A DNA stretch of 64,000 nucleotides from Heterohyrax brucei (Eukaryota; Chordata; Mammalia; Hyracoidea; Procaviidae), in assembly GCA_028571685.1 (NCBI GenBank), contig CM053164.1, positions 36,258,501 to 36,322,500 of the forward strand. The letters are read 5' to 3'. Below the pieces are notes generated by a model. It had not been told where the DNA came from and made no database searches. It saw only the letters and a program-made list of their open reading frames with translations. The position numbers and the translations under genes are program-made. Numbering within the stretch: the first letter of the stretch is position 1; the number at the start of each line of letters is the position of its first letter. Positions 22,371 to 34,628 of the stretch are shown in pieces.

Positions 22371-23339
22371 TACCTGGCCTAAAGCAATGATTTCCAAATG
22401 CTGTTGATCATACATCTCATCAGTAAAAAAATGTGAAATATACCCTCTAGCATATACATAGTTATATATATATACTGGTCTACTAATACATTATTTCTAA
22501 TATAATCATATAGAGACAGAAAATAATGTTATTTATCTTCATATTTTTCCCAGCATCCCAATGCACTATTCTGAGTACAACAACTAGACTAGAAAAAGAT
22601 AAAAAGAAACAATTACAGGAGAATGTCATAACCATAAGGACTCTGAAAGATGAGACGTCTGCATTTTGTCCCACAAATGCAAAGAAAGCAAGTTTTTAAT
22701 TACTAATAAAACATTATTCCCATGGTGACTAATATTTTGGTCTTGTTCTGTGTTTAATAACAGAGTCCAGAACCTTTTCTTTTCATCTCTGAGTAATGAG
22801 TTTATTTTCTCATTGGAACAACAGCATTACAGAAAATTTAGAAAACAAAAATTACTATAACTTCAATACAGAGATATTAACATTTCCCTATATATGCAAC
22901 CAGTTATTTCTTTATAAATAAGGATAATACCATACATGTTAATTGAATGCCTGAATTGTTCAGTCATTTTTCTATGATATTAAATACTTCACATCAGTAT
23001 GTTTGGTGGCCTCATGTTTCATAGAACGAACCTACTATAATTAAACCAATTATCTACCATAGGACATTTAGATAGTTTCCAATCTATCAACAAATGATAT
23101 GGTAAGTACCCTTGTAATAGTATCCTGCTGTTTACTCATGAACAATTCTTTGGACAAACACACACAAATCCAAGCCAAGAGATACATGCACATTTAAGGC
23201 CATTACCGTGAGTTGCCCTGGACAAAGTTTACTTCACTGGTTTTTATATTTGTCGATTTAATAGCTTAAAATCTATCTTTTATAGTTATTTTAACACATC
23301 CTCTGTATTATTTATTGATTACAGTAAATGAATAAAATT
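22371..23339. other. Intron, mostly unassigned, possibly old L1
   Basis: The stretch from 22720 to 23120 has phrasing reminiscent of the reversed 3' end of an old L1 or HAL1 ('gacatttagatagtttcc'). Divergence is too high for a firm call. No exon is visible. Confidence 0.4.
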
Positions 23340-25660
23340 TCTAACATCTATGATAAACCCTCCCTGCACCCCCACCCTTTGGGACAACAAAATTATTTTC
23401 TTCAGTAGATAGTTCTATTTTTAAGTCCTTATAACAGGGGTCTCATACAATATTTGTCCTTTGACAGTGACTGATTTCACTCAACATAATATCTTCCAAT
23501 TGAAAGCACATTATGAAATGTTTTCTAAAATCTACATTGTTTTTTATCATAGCATAGTGTTCTACTGGACATATGTACAATAGTTTGTTTATCCATTCAT
23601 CCGCTGATGGGCATCTGGGTTGATTCCATCTTTTAGCTATTGTGGATTATGCTGCAATGAACACTCATGTACATGTGTCTGCTCACGTGACAGCCTTCGT
23701 TTCCGACAGCTAAATCCCAAGCAGTGGAATTACATGGTCAAACAGCGTATCTATTTCCAGCTTTTCAAGGAACAGATTGCTTTCCATAGAAGTTGTAACA
23801 ATTTGCAATCCCACCAGAAACATAAGAGAGTTCCAATCTCTCCACAGCCTCCCAGCATTTGTTGTTTGTGCTTTTTGGATCATGGCCAACCTTGTTGCAG
23901 TAAGATGGTATCTCACTGTAATTTTGATTAGTATTTCTATGATAGCTAATGATCATGAGCATATTCTCATACGCCTTTTGGCTGCCTGGATGTCCTCTCT
24001 AGTGAAGTATCTACCCATCTCCTTTGCCCATTGCTTAATTGGGTTATTTATCTTTTTCTTGTTGCTATTTTGCAGAACCTTGTAGATTACAGAGATCAAA
24101 TGATGGTCCAACATGTAGTTGTCAGATACTTTTTCCCATTCTGTAGGTGGTCTTTTCAATTTTTTTATAAAGTCTCTGGATGAACAAAAGTGTTTGATTC
24201 TTAGTAGTTCCCATTTATCTATTTTCTCTCCTGTTAATTGTGCTTTCCTTTTTAGATTCTAAAGTCTGTCTAAACTATGTATTAGAATGTCCATCACTGA
24301 TCCTATTTTTTCTTTCATGATTTTTATTGTTTTAGGTTTGATATTTAGGTCCTTGATCCATTTAGAGTTAGTTTTTGTGCAATGTGTGAGATATGTCTTG
24401 TTTCAGTTTTTTGCAGATGGATATCCAATTTTGCCAGCACTATTGTTAAAGAGACTATTTTCACCCCAGTTTACAATTTTAGGGCCTTTGTCAAACTTCA
24501 ACTGTTCATAAGAGAATGGTGGCATATCTGGGGTCTCCATTCTATTCCATTGGTCTATATGTCTCCTTCTGTACCAGTACCAGGCTGTTTTGACTACTGT
24601 GGCGGTGTAATAGGTTCTAAGGTCAAGTAGTATGAGGCCTCCCATTGTGTTCCTAATCTTCACAGTGCTTTACTAAGCTGAGGTTTCTTCCCTTTCTAAA
24701 CAAAGCTGGTGATATGTTTCTCCATCTCATTAAAAAATGACACTGGAATTTGTATTGGGATTATATTGTATAAGTGGATCACTTTAGGTAAGACAGATAT
24801 CTTCACAATGTTAAATCTTCCTATCCATGAGCAGAGTAGGTTTCTCCAATTTTGTAAGCCTTTTTTTGGTTTCTCGCAGTAAGGCCTTGTACTTCTCTCT
24901 GTTTAGGTCTCTTATTTTTCTAGTGAAATTTATTCCTAGATATTTTACCTTCTTGGAGGCTACAGGAAACAGTATTGATTTGGTGATTTCTTCTTTGATG
25001 AACTCTTTGTTGGTATAAAGGAATCCTAGTGATTTACTTGTATGTTTATCCTGTATCCCAATACTTTGCTGAACTCTATTAGTTCCAGTAGTTTACTTAT
25101 TTATCCCTTAGGATTCTCTGGTATGTACAATCACATCATCTGCGAAGAGAGAGATTTTTACTTATTCCTTGCTGATATGGATGCCCTTTATTTCTTTGTC
25201 TTGTCTAATTGTTCTCGCTAGAACTTCTAGCACAATGTTGAACAGAAGTGATGAGAGTGGGCATCCTTGTCTAGTTCCTGTTCTCAAGGGGAATTATTTC
25301 AGTCTCTCAACATTCAGGACAATGAAGGGAACTGGCCTTGCATACATGCCACTAATTACGTTGAGGCATTTCCCCTCTGTTCCTATTTTTCTGAGAGTTT
25401 TTAGCATGAATGGGTGTTGGACTTTGTCAAATGCCTTTTCTGCATCAATTGACAAAATCAGGTGATTCTTATCTTTTGTGCTATTTAAGTGGTTGATCAC
25501 ATGAATTTTTTTCAGATTTTGAACCAGCCTTGCATCCCTGAAATGAAACCAAACTTCATCATGATGAATTATTTTTTTAATATGCTGTTGAATTCTATTG
25601 GCTAGGATTTTGTCGAAGATTTTTGCATCTAGGTAGGCGAACAACATTTTGTCTCCCATA
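23340..25660 (-). mobile_element. L1 LINE, antisense, 5'-truncated (ORF2 RT to 3' end)
   Basis: Minus-strand reading frames carry L1 ORF2 in order. Near 25300-25660 is the RT palm with [12 protein letters not shown] and [16 protein letters not shown]. Near 24400-24660 is [16 protein letters not shown]. Near 23950-24160 is NNPIKQWAKEMGRYF, and near 23710-23920 CR-like C-terminal sequence. Frameshifts and stops separate the blocks, so it is dead. The 5' truncation at about 25660 abuts a MER5-type element. Confidence 0.93.
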
Positions 25661-25850
25661 GTTCTCAAAAACAGTCATGCATCAAAATCACTAGAATGAG
25701 CTTACTGAAAACATAGAGTGGTGGGACCCACTGCCAAAATTTCTGATTCTGTAGGTCTGGAGTGGGCCCGAGAATGTGCCTTTATAATAAGGTCCCAGTT
25801 GATGATGATTCTCCTGGTCAGGGAACCACACTTGAAGAACCACTGGCCCA
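25661..25850 (+). mobile_element. MER5A-type DNA transposon (hAT, Charlie group)
   Basis: The order 'catgcatcaaaatcactag', 'ctgattctgtaggtctgg', 'gtgggcccgagaatgtgc' and terminal 'gaagaaccactggccc' follows the MER5A consensus. The left terminal repeat appears clipped by the neighbouring L1. Confidence 0.85.
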
Positions 25851-26165
25851 GGTTGGTTCCCATGCCCATTCTGGCTTCCCTAACTCCCTTAAAGAATTTA
25901 CATGAGAGCACTACATCAATAAATTACTTACACTAGAATCCTAATCTCAGGCTCTGTTTCTAAGAAAGTCAACCTAAAACACAATATGATCAAACTTCTA
26001 AAAAGAAAGACATACACACATGGGTTTTCATACGCTTGTATATGCAGACAAAGTCTCTGAAAGAATACACAAGAACTGTTAACAGAGATTAATTCCATAT
26101 ACTCAACTGTGAGGGGGGAATGGGACAAGCGCAAATGTGGAAACATTCACTTGCCATTTTATACC

Positions 26166-26215
26166 TTCTTATGAGTTGGAATCGACTCGATGAAAGTAAG
26201 TTTAGTTTTTCTGGT
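26166..26215 (+). mobile_element. AfroSINE tail fragment, sense
   Basis: Only 'atgagttggaatcgactcg' and 'atgaaagtaagtttag' remain, the 3' tail of a SINE. Confidence 0.7.
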
Positions 26216-26254
26216 TTATATGAACTAAGAAAAGACTGGTCACATAGTCGTTAA

Positions 26255-26545
26255 GAGAAAAATCACAGACCAATATCACTCATGAACTCAGAGGCAAAAA
26301 TCTTCAACAAAATCCTAGTCAACAGAATTCAACAGCATATTAAAGAAAATACTTCATCACGATGCAGGGATGCAAAGTTGGTTCAATATCAGAAAAACAA
26401 TTAATGTGATCAACCACATATAAGAATACAGGGGAAATTCCTCAATGCAATCAGCAGCATCTATGCAAAGCCAATTGCCTTCATTGTCCTGAATGCTGAA
26501 AGACTGAAAGAATTCCACTGTATTTTTTAAAATGTACAGTAGTAA
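26255..26545 (+). mobile_element. L1 ORF2 fragment, sense
   Basis: The run 'agaccaatatcactcatg', 'aaaatcttcaacaaaatcc', 'tcatcacgatgcaggg' and 'aatgctgaaagactgaaag' is the RT region of L1 ORF2. An internal deletion brings distant parts together. Confidence 0.85.
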
Positions 26546-26805
26546 CTAGCCATTTCTTTCCTTACAATCACTTGGTTTGGTGCTACCTGCTACTTCCTTA
26601 CACGTATCCTTACTAACTTCATTGAAACTTGGTCCATAATTATGATATTCATTAACTTTACCTAATATTTATAATATATTCTCAACATCATTCATTGCTA
26701 TCTCAGTTTGTGACCTAAACAAAGCAAGCATTCTAATGGCAAAGCTAAAATTAAAATGTAAGGCTTGGTAGCAGAAAAAAAATTTCCTAAGAACCCACAC
26801 CAGAA

Positions 26806-26965
26806 AACAAACAAACCCACTGCCCACTGACATTGAGTCAATTTCAACTCACTGCAACCCTACAGGACAGAGTAGAACTACCCCATAGTTTTCTAACAGC
26901 ATCTGGTGAGTTAGAACTGCCGATCTTTTGGTTAGCTGTAGCACTTAACAACTATACCACCCAAC
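26806..26965 (-). mobile_element. AfroSINE, antisense
   Basis: The element runs from 'aaacaaacaaacccactgcc' through 'tacaggacagagtagaac' to 'taacaactataccaccc'. It is moderately diverged. Confidence 0.9.
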
Positions 26966-27242
26966 ATGATATATATAAATCAGCAGTCTGCGAGAATTCC
27001 TACTATCTTCACCCCCATGATCTCTTTAGTGGCTACTTGGTTTATAAGGACAAAGAGTAAAGAAGACAAAGGGGGGAGAAAAGCTAAAATTTAGAATTCA
27101 GCACAAGTTTCTAATATCTTAGTAATCAAAAAAGGATAATGAATAATGAACAGACTAATCAACAGGCATTTGAATCCATTAAATACCATGACAAGAGAGC
27201 TAACCGTTAAGTCTGCTAACTAATCAAAAGAATTAGTTAGGT

Positions 27243-27300
27243 CAGAGTTCTATAGTCGCTATGAGTTGGAACTGACTCTATGGCAGTATCTTCTGTCTTT
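27243..27300 (+). mobile_element. AfroSINE tail fragment, sense
   Basis: 'agttctatagtcgctatgag' then 'ttggaactgactctatggc' is the 3' part of the SINE only. Confidence 0.7.
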
Positions 27301-27549
27301 TATCTTGTGCCAAGAAAAAAGCTCGTAAGTCTGTTTTATTTGCAAACATTTCCCAACAGTAGAGAGGGATAAATTCACGTAATTATATATTGCCAAAAAA
27401 CACTTAGTTACATAAAATTTTCTTTCTTTTTAGAAAATAGTAATAAAATGATTTCACAGTGAGACTCTGTGGTTATGTCCAGTTTAGCCTAACCTAATCA
27501 ATCTACTGTAGCTGCATTCATATATATAAGACTAAAAATACCAAACATT

Positions 27550-27720
27550 TTATAGCTCTATAGTTTCTAAAATAAATTCACATATATTGCCTCACACTAA
27601 TAACCCTATCCGTCATTACTCACATTTGATAAATGAGGAAACTGAGGTTCAAATATTTATCAGTACCATGGCTGCTCTGAATCTTACCACTACATTCTAC
27701 TAAACTCTATTGCTACTTAT
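27550..27720 (+). mobile_element. MIR, sense
   Basis: The MIR core is recognisable: 'cacatttgataaatgagg', 'aaactgaggttcaaatatt'. Confidence 0.6.
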
Positions 27721-28564
27721 GATAATAATCATTTCGACTGATAGTCTTGCATACGATTAGATCCTGAATAATCAAAATCTAATTACTATACATTTCATAT
27801 ACTTTGTTTACAGACCAGTTAACTGAGCAAGTCTATCTCAGCAACACAGCTAACAAAGGCTAAAACATAACACCAGAACTCAGTGAACAAACAACTTAAT
27901 TGTAAAATTCCAAGTAATCAAGATTTATATTGCTGTGCTTAAAACATACAAATCTTTTATATGAGTATCATTCCTATGTGTCTCCTAGGTCAAATATTTC
28001 TAAGCATTTCTCAAGGAGACTATTTTAAGACCCAGTAAGATCAGAGTGTTAAAACAATTTTTTAAAGATCAACCGCATTCACATGACTTGATCTGCTAAT
28101 TTTCCTTAATCAACCATGATGTTATCTTTGCTTCTAATAAATTAAATATGAGTTGACTTGAATTTCAGATTTGAAAACTATGTGATTAGTAACAATATTT
28201 AACTTACATGACACTACCAACTAAATGGCTGAAAGGTCAAATCCCACCAAATAATCTAACAGATAGTGAGGACGACAAAGATAACGACGGATGATGATAT
28301 AGCTGGAATTTTCTTCACAATTACTCCGTCAGTTCTGTGCTAAGCATGGATTGTCTTAATTAATCTTCAGAGCAACACTGAGGAAAAGATATCACTATCC
28401 CTCCAAAATAGAAACAAACTGGGAATGTTAAGTAACATAGCTAACTCAGTAAACCACAATATGAACTCGGATGGTATTGATTTTATAGCAACTAATGTGT
28501 CCAATCTGCAAGGTCATACATTTAAAAACAATACAGTAAGTAAAGATAAATAACCATTTCTTAC
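27721..28564. other. Intron, weak MIR-like stretch only
   Basis: 'gtcttaattaatcttcagag' and 'caacactgaggaaaag' near 28350 may be another MIR. Nothing else is recognised before the exon at 28565. Confidence 0.45.
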
Positions 28565-28750
28565 CTCTTCAGGCAGTTCACTGTACATGGTTTCAGAGGT
28601 AGACAATAAAAATATAGGTGAAAATGATGGTATGTCTTGTAGCAGTGTAAGAAAAGTTGCTCTCACAGTTTCACTGACAGCTTCCCACCAATCACCAATG
28701 TGAGGCATGTAAACAATACTAGGTACTGTTCTTCGAGCTTCACGAAAAAT
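28565..28750 (-). CDS. ATAD2B: ATAD2B coding exon: middle of AAA2 domain
   Basis: This 186-base exon is exactly 62 codons, phase 0 at both ends. It encodes IFREARRTVPSIVYMPHIGD, then WWEAVSETVRATFLTLLQDI and SPIFLLSTSETMYSELPEE. The hydrophobic strand SIVYMPHIG takes the place of Walker B, but the usual Asp-Glu pair is absent. This agrees with a structural, non-catalytic AAA2. The acceptor is ttaaatag/ATTTTT and the donor GAAGAG/gtaaga. Because the exon is symmetric, skipping it would keep the reading frame and remove 62 residues of AAA2. I see no direct evidence that this happens. Confidence 0.97.
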
Positions 28751-29084
28751 CTATTTAAGGCAAAAACTGGCATTAAAACACTAAAATTGTTTATTATTCT
28801 AAAGTCTACCCAGCAACCTCCAAGTACATGAAATGTGCCAAGCCTGTGAGCGTTACTAGCTTCAGCTGCAATATTTAAGATACAATGCACAACCCTCACA
28901 CACAGCCTCTATCTACTCTCGGCCTATCACCCCCTCAAAGTACTGTTTTTGCCATTTTATTATTCCTATTCCATACATACATTAATACTATAAAGGAATT
29001 AAACTGCCCCATTTACCTATTACGTAGAGATAAAACAAAGCAAAATACCACTAGAAAGTATTTTGCCAAACAGAGATAAAAATG

Positions 29085-29245
29085 TTAACCCAGAGCCCTA
29101 CGGGTAGTGTTTAAGAGTTTGGCTACTAAGTAACAGGTTGGTGGCAGTTCAAATCCACCAGGTGCTCCTTGGAAACCCTATGGGGCAGTTCTACACTGCC
29201 CTCTGGGGTTGCTATAAGTCAGAATCAACTAACTCAACCACACGT
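29085..29245 (+). mobile_element. AfroSINE, sense
   Basis: The head 'agccctacgggtagtg', the body 'caggtgctccttggaaaccc' and the tail 'gttgctataagtcagaatc' are in order. The extreme tail is eroded. Confidence 0.9.
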
Positions 29246-29249
29246 AACA

Positions 29250-30040
29250 ACATCACCCACATAAAAGTAGTATTAGTAAGCTGTAAACAAAGCAGAACAT
29301 GAAGACATAGTTGTGTACGCTACCTAAAATCATTTAATATATGAAGTATTTTAACTTAAACATACCATCCTAAAACTTAAAATTACCTTGTTTTCATGCA
29401 AATGACACACTTTTCATGCTTACTTGCCAAGTCATCCTCCTCCTGCAACGTATTTTCATCATGCACTATGCTAGTTTTTTTTACAGCAACATACTTAAAA
29501 ATCAGCATCACACATCGTATGAAAATATGGGGGAGGGGAAAAAACTTCTATTTATAAACGAACATAGAAGGCACTCAATATTTACATAAGAATATGGTAA
29601 TGAAATATCTACTGAGCCACATGTTCATCTCTATCATGTTAGTTCAATCTTCCACAAAAGTCACAAATACTTTTACTCCTCTAAAGAGCAATAAATAAAT
29701 TAACAAAGATCTCTGAGACATTTTCACTGACAGAAAATATACAATGAAGTTTCTCCTCAGGTGTTAAAAAGAATCATAACCACAGCTTCAGTCTCATTCA
29801 GTCCACATATGCCAAGAAGGACCAGGATGGCTATATTAAAAAAATGGCAAAGCAGAGCTACTCTTCCGTAAGTACAAATCAACAGTTTAACAGTCCATCA
29901 CCAAATTCTCAAACGTTAATAATGATATCTTTTCAGTACTTTCTAACAAGCTTAAGTATAAAAATCTGTTTCTTCAATCTAACTTAACAGTTCTATTCCT
30001 AAAATTCTCTATTGGTCTTATTTTAAACACATAATGATTA
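29250..30040. other. Intron, no recognisable feature
   Basis: I see no exon, RNA gene or confident repeat. Confidence 0.45.
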
Positions 30041-30085
30041 AAAATCCTGTTGCCATCGAGTTGATTCTAGCTCAAAGAGACCCCA
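30040..30085 (-). mobile_element. AfroSINE tail fragment, antisense
   Basis: 'tgttgccatcgagttgattc' followed by 'tagctcaaagagacccc' is the reversed 3' end only. A sense long-form SINE starts just after. Confidence 0.75.
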
Positions 30086-30094
30086 TGTAACATG

Positions 30095-30450
30095 TAAAGG
30101 CACCAGGCAGTGAAACAGTTAAGCACTCAGCTGTTAACCTAATGGATGGGGGTGTTAACCTACCCAGCAGCTCCACAGCAGAAAGACACAAGAATCTCCG
30201 GAAATCTCTTCCATAAAGATTAAACCCATTGCTGTTAATTCTATTCCAACTCACGGAGATCCTACAGGGACAGAGCAGAACTACCCCTGGAGTTTCCCAG
30301 GAGTGCCCTCGAACTGCACAGCTTTTGATTAGCAGTTATTTATCACTAACTCCTACGGCACCAAGGTTTCCAAAACCTTATGGGACAGTTCTATGCTGTC
30401 ACACGGATCACCCTGCATCAGAATTGACCCTACGCCACCTAACAACAACA
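30095..30450 (+). mobile_element. Long-form AfroSINE, sense, split by a second SINE
   Basis: The left part (to about 30220) holds 'aagcactcagctgttaacc', 'cccagcagctccacagc' and 'cttccataaagatt'. The right part (30372-30450) resumes at 'ccttatgggacagttctatg' and the tail. The join falls inside the middle insert diagnostic of the long form. Confidence 0.8.
30221..30371 (-). mobile_element. AfroSINE, antisense, nested in a sense SINE
   Basis: The element runs from 'taaacccattgctg' through 'acagggacagagcagaac' to 'cctacggcaccaaggtttc'. It is inserted head-opposed into the long-form SINE around it. Confidence 0.88.
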
Positions 30451-31755
30451 TGTAATATAAATTTATATGAACCAAAGACTAACAATGATAAGGATTATCG
30501 GAAAGTTTCTTAAGAATCAAAAGGATCACTTTTCTTTAATGAGTTAACCACTTGCAAGAATTTTTATAATGAAATCACATTTTAATACAGCTTTAAACTT
30601 CCTGTGTCAGATATAATACACTGCCAGCTCAATTAATAATTCAGGTAAAAAATAGTCAAATGTAATTTTCTCCCCCCAAATTGGAAATGTTGATGTTATA
30701 ACCACTCACATACAAAGAAGTATTTGTTCCTTCCCTTAATTTAAAATCTGCATATCCACCAATCCAAAACAGTTGTACAGTATAACCACTTTAGGACCCA
30801 AAAAATTTGACCCTTTCTGCAAATATGTACCATCCTATTCTAGATCTTGAAAATTCAAGGACTCTGCCCATCAAAGCTCTTTAGAAGATTCACAGAAGAA
30901 AAACAAGTATAAATATTGTCAAAGGGAAAGAACACAGTGGAGCACACATGCCACCCACACTAGGCATGATATGTGAAAGATGTGACCTTCATCTGCTTCC
31001 CAATTCCCCACTGTGTTCCAGTAAAAGGAGGAAGACTGCAGGGAGAGAATGGCGACTACATGAAAAAGACTAAGAAGCTCCAGCTTACCGAAAAACCTTA
31101 CAAAATTAACCACCTAATTCAGCTGTGCAAATTCCACATGCCCAGCAAACAAGAGATACAGGACAACATGCTATTAAAAAAATGAAATTTTCCTTTTCAG
31201 TCTTCTGGGTTAGCTTTTCTAAAAATATGTGTTCAGAACATCCAGCTGCTGACAAGTAACCAAAGAAGATGGTCACAGCAACACAAGGTTAAGTAATTAC
31301 AAACTCGACAGAATCAGAGCTAAGGGTTTGGTATTTATTTGCAAGCTGAACTAGATATAAACATAACAAGCTCTTGAAAACAGAAGGTTTGTGTATTTTT
31401 TTTACTTCCTTCTACTTTTCATCCAACTCTCCCTAAATTAACAAAACAGAGCATATTCTTTTATCGACCTTTTTATCTTCAAGGTTTTTAGGAAAGCGTC
31501 CTTCTTCTTAGACTCTTTATATTTGAAAACTCAGAGAGGAAAAAACAAATAAGAACAAGTCTAAGATGAGTGAAGAAAAACAAAAAGGCCTGGGCTTTCT
31601 AGAAGCCATAGACCATGGATGTATAATTACCTAAGGTGAAAATTAACATGAGATGCCAATATCCAAGGAATAGTTTTGAAATTTTTCTCCCAAAAACTTT
31701 AAAGGAAAAACACCCTTAATTTTATTTTTTTTTAAAAAAAGGAAAGCACTATTAA
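30451..31755. other. Intron, unassigned
   Basis: I see no exon. A plus-strand ORF at 30973-31185 (70 codons, Lys-rich, ending ...DNMLLKK) might be a scrap of a processed pseudogene, but I recognise no parent. Confidence 0.4.
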
Positions 31756-31756
31756 A

Positions 31757-31897
31757 GCAACCGTGGTGGTGTAGTAGTTACGTCCTACATCTGCTAAGCA
31801 AAATGTCAGCAGTTCAAATCCACCAGGTGCTCCTTGGAAACCCTATGGAGTGGTTCTGCTCTGACCTACAGAATCACTGAGTTTTTTTTTTGGTTTA
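31757..31897 (+). mobile_element. AfroSINE, sense
   Basis: Head 'accgtggtggtgtagtag', body 'caggtgctccttggaaaccc', shortened tail 'agaatcactgag' and then a T run and 'ggttt'. A long-form SINE follows directly in the same orientation. Confidence 0.9.
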
Positions 31898-31898
31898 G

Positions 31899-32110
31899 GA
31901 GTGATGGTGGCACAGTAGTTAAAGCACTCAGCTGCTAAGCGAAAGTTCAGTAATTCCATCCCACTAGCGTCTCTGTGATAAAGAAGATGTGGCAATCTGC
32001 TTGAGTCAAGATTTAAGAGTTTTGGAAACCCGACATGGCAGTTCTTTGTCTTAGAGTGTAGCTATGAGTAGGACAAAACTTGACAGCGCTGGGTTTGGTT
32101 TTTATTCAAG
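31899..32110 (+). mobile_element. Long-form AfroSINE, sense
   Basis: Head 'gtgatggtggcacagtag', long-form insert 'aaagaagatgtggcaatctg', tail 'gacaaaacttgacagcgctg' and 'ggtttggttttt'. It sits head-to-tail behind the short-form SINE. Confidence 0.88.
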
Positions 32111-33265
32111 CAAGGTTTTTTTTTTTATTTTTTTAAATTCCTTATTTCATGTTATCTCAGAATGTTAAACTTTTGTGTTTTCTTAAAACACATATAAAAC
32201 AACCTGTCCTAATTCCCCCCTTTCTACAAGTAAAACTTAAAAAAGAACATAGACTGAAGACAGTATTTTAGGAAAAGCTCTTATAGTATAACTAATCAGA
32301 AAAAATTTTACTCCTGTTGTGATTTTTCTGAAATAACAAATACGTCTTCAGTGGTTTGCTAGAGAGTTTCAACAATGTAGAGTTAAGATACGCTCTGTGA
32401 AATCAAATAATTCAGATTTCAAATAAACCAGATAATTCAAAGTACAAAAAGAAAGTCTAGTTTTAGTGAAGTGGCAGCTATTTGGGGAACAAGTGATGCC
32501 ATTTGATAACTGGAGAAATACTCACCTACAGGGTGTCTTGGATTGGTGGATGTGCAAGGTGTAGTAGAAAACAGAAAAACTGTTATAGAGAAAAAAAGAC
32601 AGTAGGCCAAATTACTGAACCAACCGTTTCAAAATACCTCTGACATGACCAGCACTCTTGCACAAATAAAATGAACAAACACCAAAACACGTGAACTGTT
32701 CATTTTGACTTTTTATTTAAATAATGTTCTCCATTCCCCTTTGGCCTCCTTTGTGACTCAGACATCACTGTCCCTTAGATAAATAATTTTTAAGTTGCTT
32801 AATTAAAAAAAAAAAAAGGACAAGCTACTTCTCTGAGTATCAAAGATACTCAATATAAAACTCAGCTTATTAAAACTGTATCCATTTAAGAAAGCACAAA
32901 TGGTATCAGTACACAAGAGTTCTAATCATCTCAAATGAAGTCAACACTTCAGCTGCCAAATTAAAATATTAGGTACACGAAAATTTAGTGGCTTTTGTTG
33001 TTGTTGTTTTAAATTATGAAACTTTTGTGATTTTCTTCAGAAACTAAGAACTGGGATAATTTTAAACACAAATGTGAATGAAGTAGAAAGCACCAAGCCA
33101 GTCTGAGTTTCACTAGCCTCTAAATGGTTACACAGGAAAGAGGCAAACAGCTTTGTATCATCAGGAAACTTTCCCCAAGAAGTTCTGTTAACTCAGAACT
33201 AAAACCATTCTCCAAACCCACTCTTCACACAAAGATCAGACTGGACTACAAAAAAAAAAAAAAAA
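32111..33265. other. Intron, no confident feature
   Basis: The sequence is AT-rich with homopolymer A runs near 32805 and 33250. No exon is seen. Confidence 0.45.
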
Positions 33266-33500
33266 GATACTAATGAGGAGTGTGCTTCTCAGCTAAGTAA
33301 GGTACACCCTCTGCCTGGAGGTAGACGAGAAGGCAGGAAGAGATGGGAACTGGTTGAATAAACACAAGAGAACAGGACCAGTAAGAGGAAGGATACTGGC
33401 ACATGGTGTGAACTGCAACTAACATGGATATAAATTTTCATACATGAAATTAACTTGAGCTGTAAACTTTCACCTAAAGCATAACTGGAAAAAAAGAAAC
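33266..33500 (+). mobile_element. L1 3'-terminal fragment, sense
   Basis: The end 'ttgagctgtaaactttcacc' and 'taaagcataactgg' followed by A-rich sequence matches the termini at 47930 and 55640. It is strongly 5'-truncated. Confidence 0.6.
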
Positions 33501-33772
33501 TTTTTGAACTCAGTAACTTTAAAATGCTATGAATATGAAAAACTCACAAAGCCTAAGTAAAAGAAAAATTTTGAGAACTCATTCTCAATTGCTACATAAA
33601 TTAACAAGCATTATTAAAATTAGCTTTTGATTTGATTTCTTATTGTACCCTATCACAATATGTATTTGTATTATTGATGACTTTTGTTTCATTTACATCA
33701 CTTTACTACATTTATATTCAAGTAAAATTTATTCATCATCTCTGTGAAAAGGAGGTACTATACTAGTTCTGA

Positions 33773-33920
33773 GAAATCCTAGTGGTTAAGTGCTGTCTGC
33801 TAACTGATCAAATCTGCCAGATACTCCCTGGAAATTCTAAAGGGCAGTTCTACTCTGTCTATATAGTCACTATGAGTTAGAATTAATTCGACGGCAATGG
33901 GTTTTGGTGTTTTTAGTTTG
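33773..33920 (+). mobile_element. AfroSINE, sense, with short target-site duplication
   Basis: Head 'gaaatcctagtggttaagtg', body and tail 'attaattcgacggcaatggg' are present, followed by T-rich tail. The direct repeat gttctga lies at 33766-33772 and 33921-33927. Confidence 0.9.
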
Positions 33921-34412
33921 GTTCTGAAGAAGATTCAGAAAACAAAGTATCTCATTTCCTTACATACATACAAAATCAGCCTATAATATAGTACAACTAC
34001 AGCAATCAACACCAATTAACATTTTATAAAAACTAAATCATTCAACTCTTTCTGATAAATTCACATATTAAGGACTTCAGGAGTTTCAGTGTAATGTACT
34101 CTTGGACCAGAATTATTTTATTTGCTTACAATGCCACTACCCCTAAAAGTTGCTTCTATAAAAAAACCTGAAATCCATGTACACAAACACAAAAGTATCA
34201 AATTATACAAAGACTGCAATGGTCAGAGCCATACACCACATATATAAACACAACAGCATCCAAGCATAACTATATTAATTCATTAATGCTACTTAAACAA
34301 AAAGGACTTCTCCCTGAGAATTTTCTGTTACAGTGTCTCTGGGGAAAGAAAAATACTAAAATCTTCTCATACACACAAATGGCACCACTGACAAAAATTA
34401 TTTGTAACACCA

Positions 34413-34571
34413 TAAACTGGCTGCCATAGAGGTGATTCCAACTTAACAATGACCCCACAGGACAGAGTAAAACTGCCCCACAGTGTTTCCAAAGAGCACC
34501 TGGTGGATTCAAACTGCCAGCCGTTTAGTTAGCAGCTGTAGCACTTCACCTCTAGACTACCAGGGTTTCCC
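34413..34571 (-). mobile_element. AfroSINE, antisense, with target-site duplication
   Basis: The element runs from 'taaactggctgccatagagg' to 'agactaccagggtttccc'. The 9-base direct repeat gtaacacca flanks it at 34404-34412 and 34572-34580. Confidence 0.93.
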
Positions 34572-34628
34572 GTAACACCACAGACTACCTAAATTCAAAA
34601 GCTTTTGACTAGCCATATATAAATGCAC

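Noticed and set aside
23620-24630. Overlapping plus-strand ORFs of about 80-100 codons
   Set aside because: They are shadows of reversed L1 ORF2.
25294-25668. Minus-strand ORF of 124 codons as a gene
   Set aside because: It is the RT palm of a truncated L1 with stops on both sides, not a host gene.
30973-31185. Plus-strand ORF of 70 codons as a small gene or pseudogene
   Set aside because: I recognise no parent protein and see no splice or Kozak context beyond chance.
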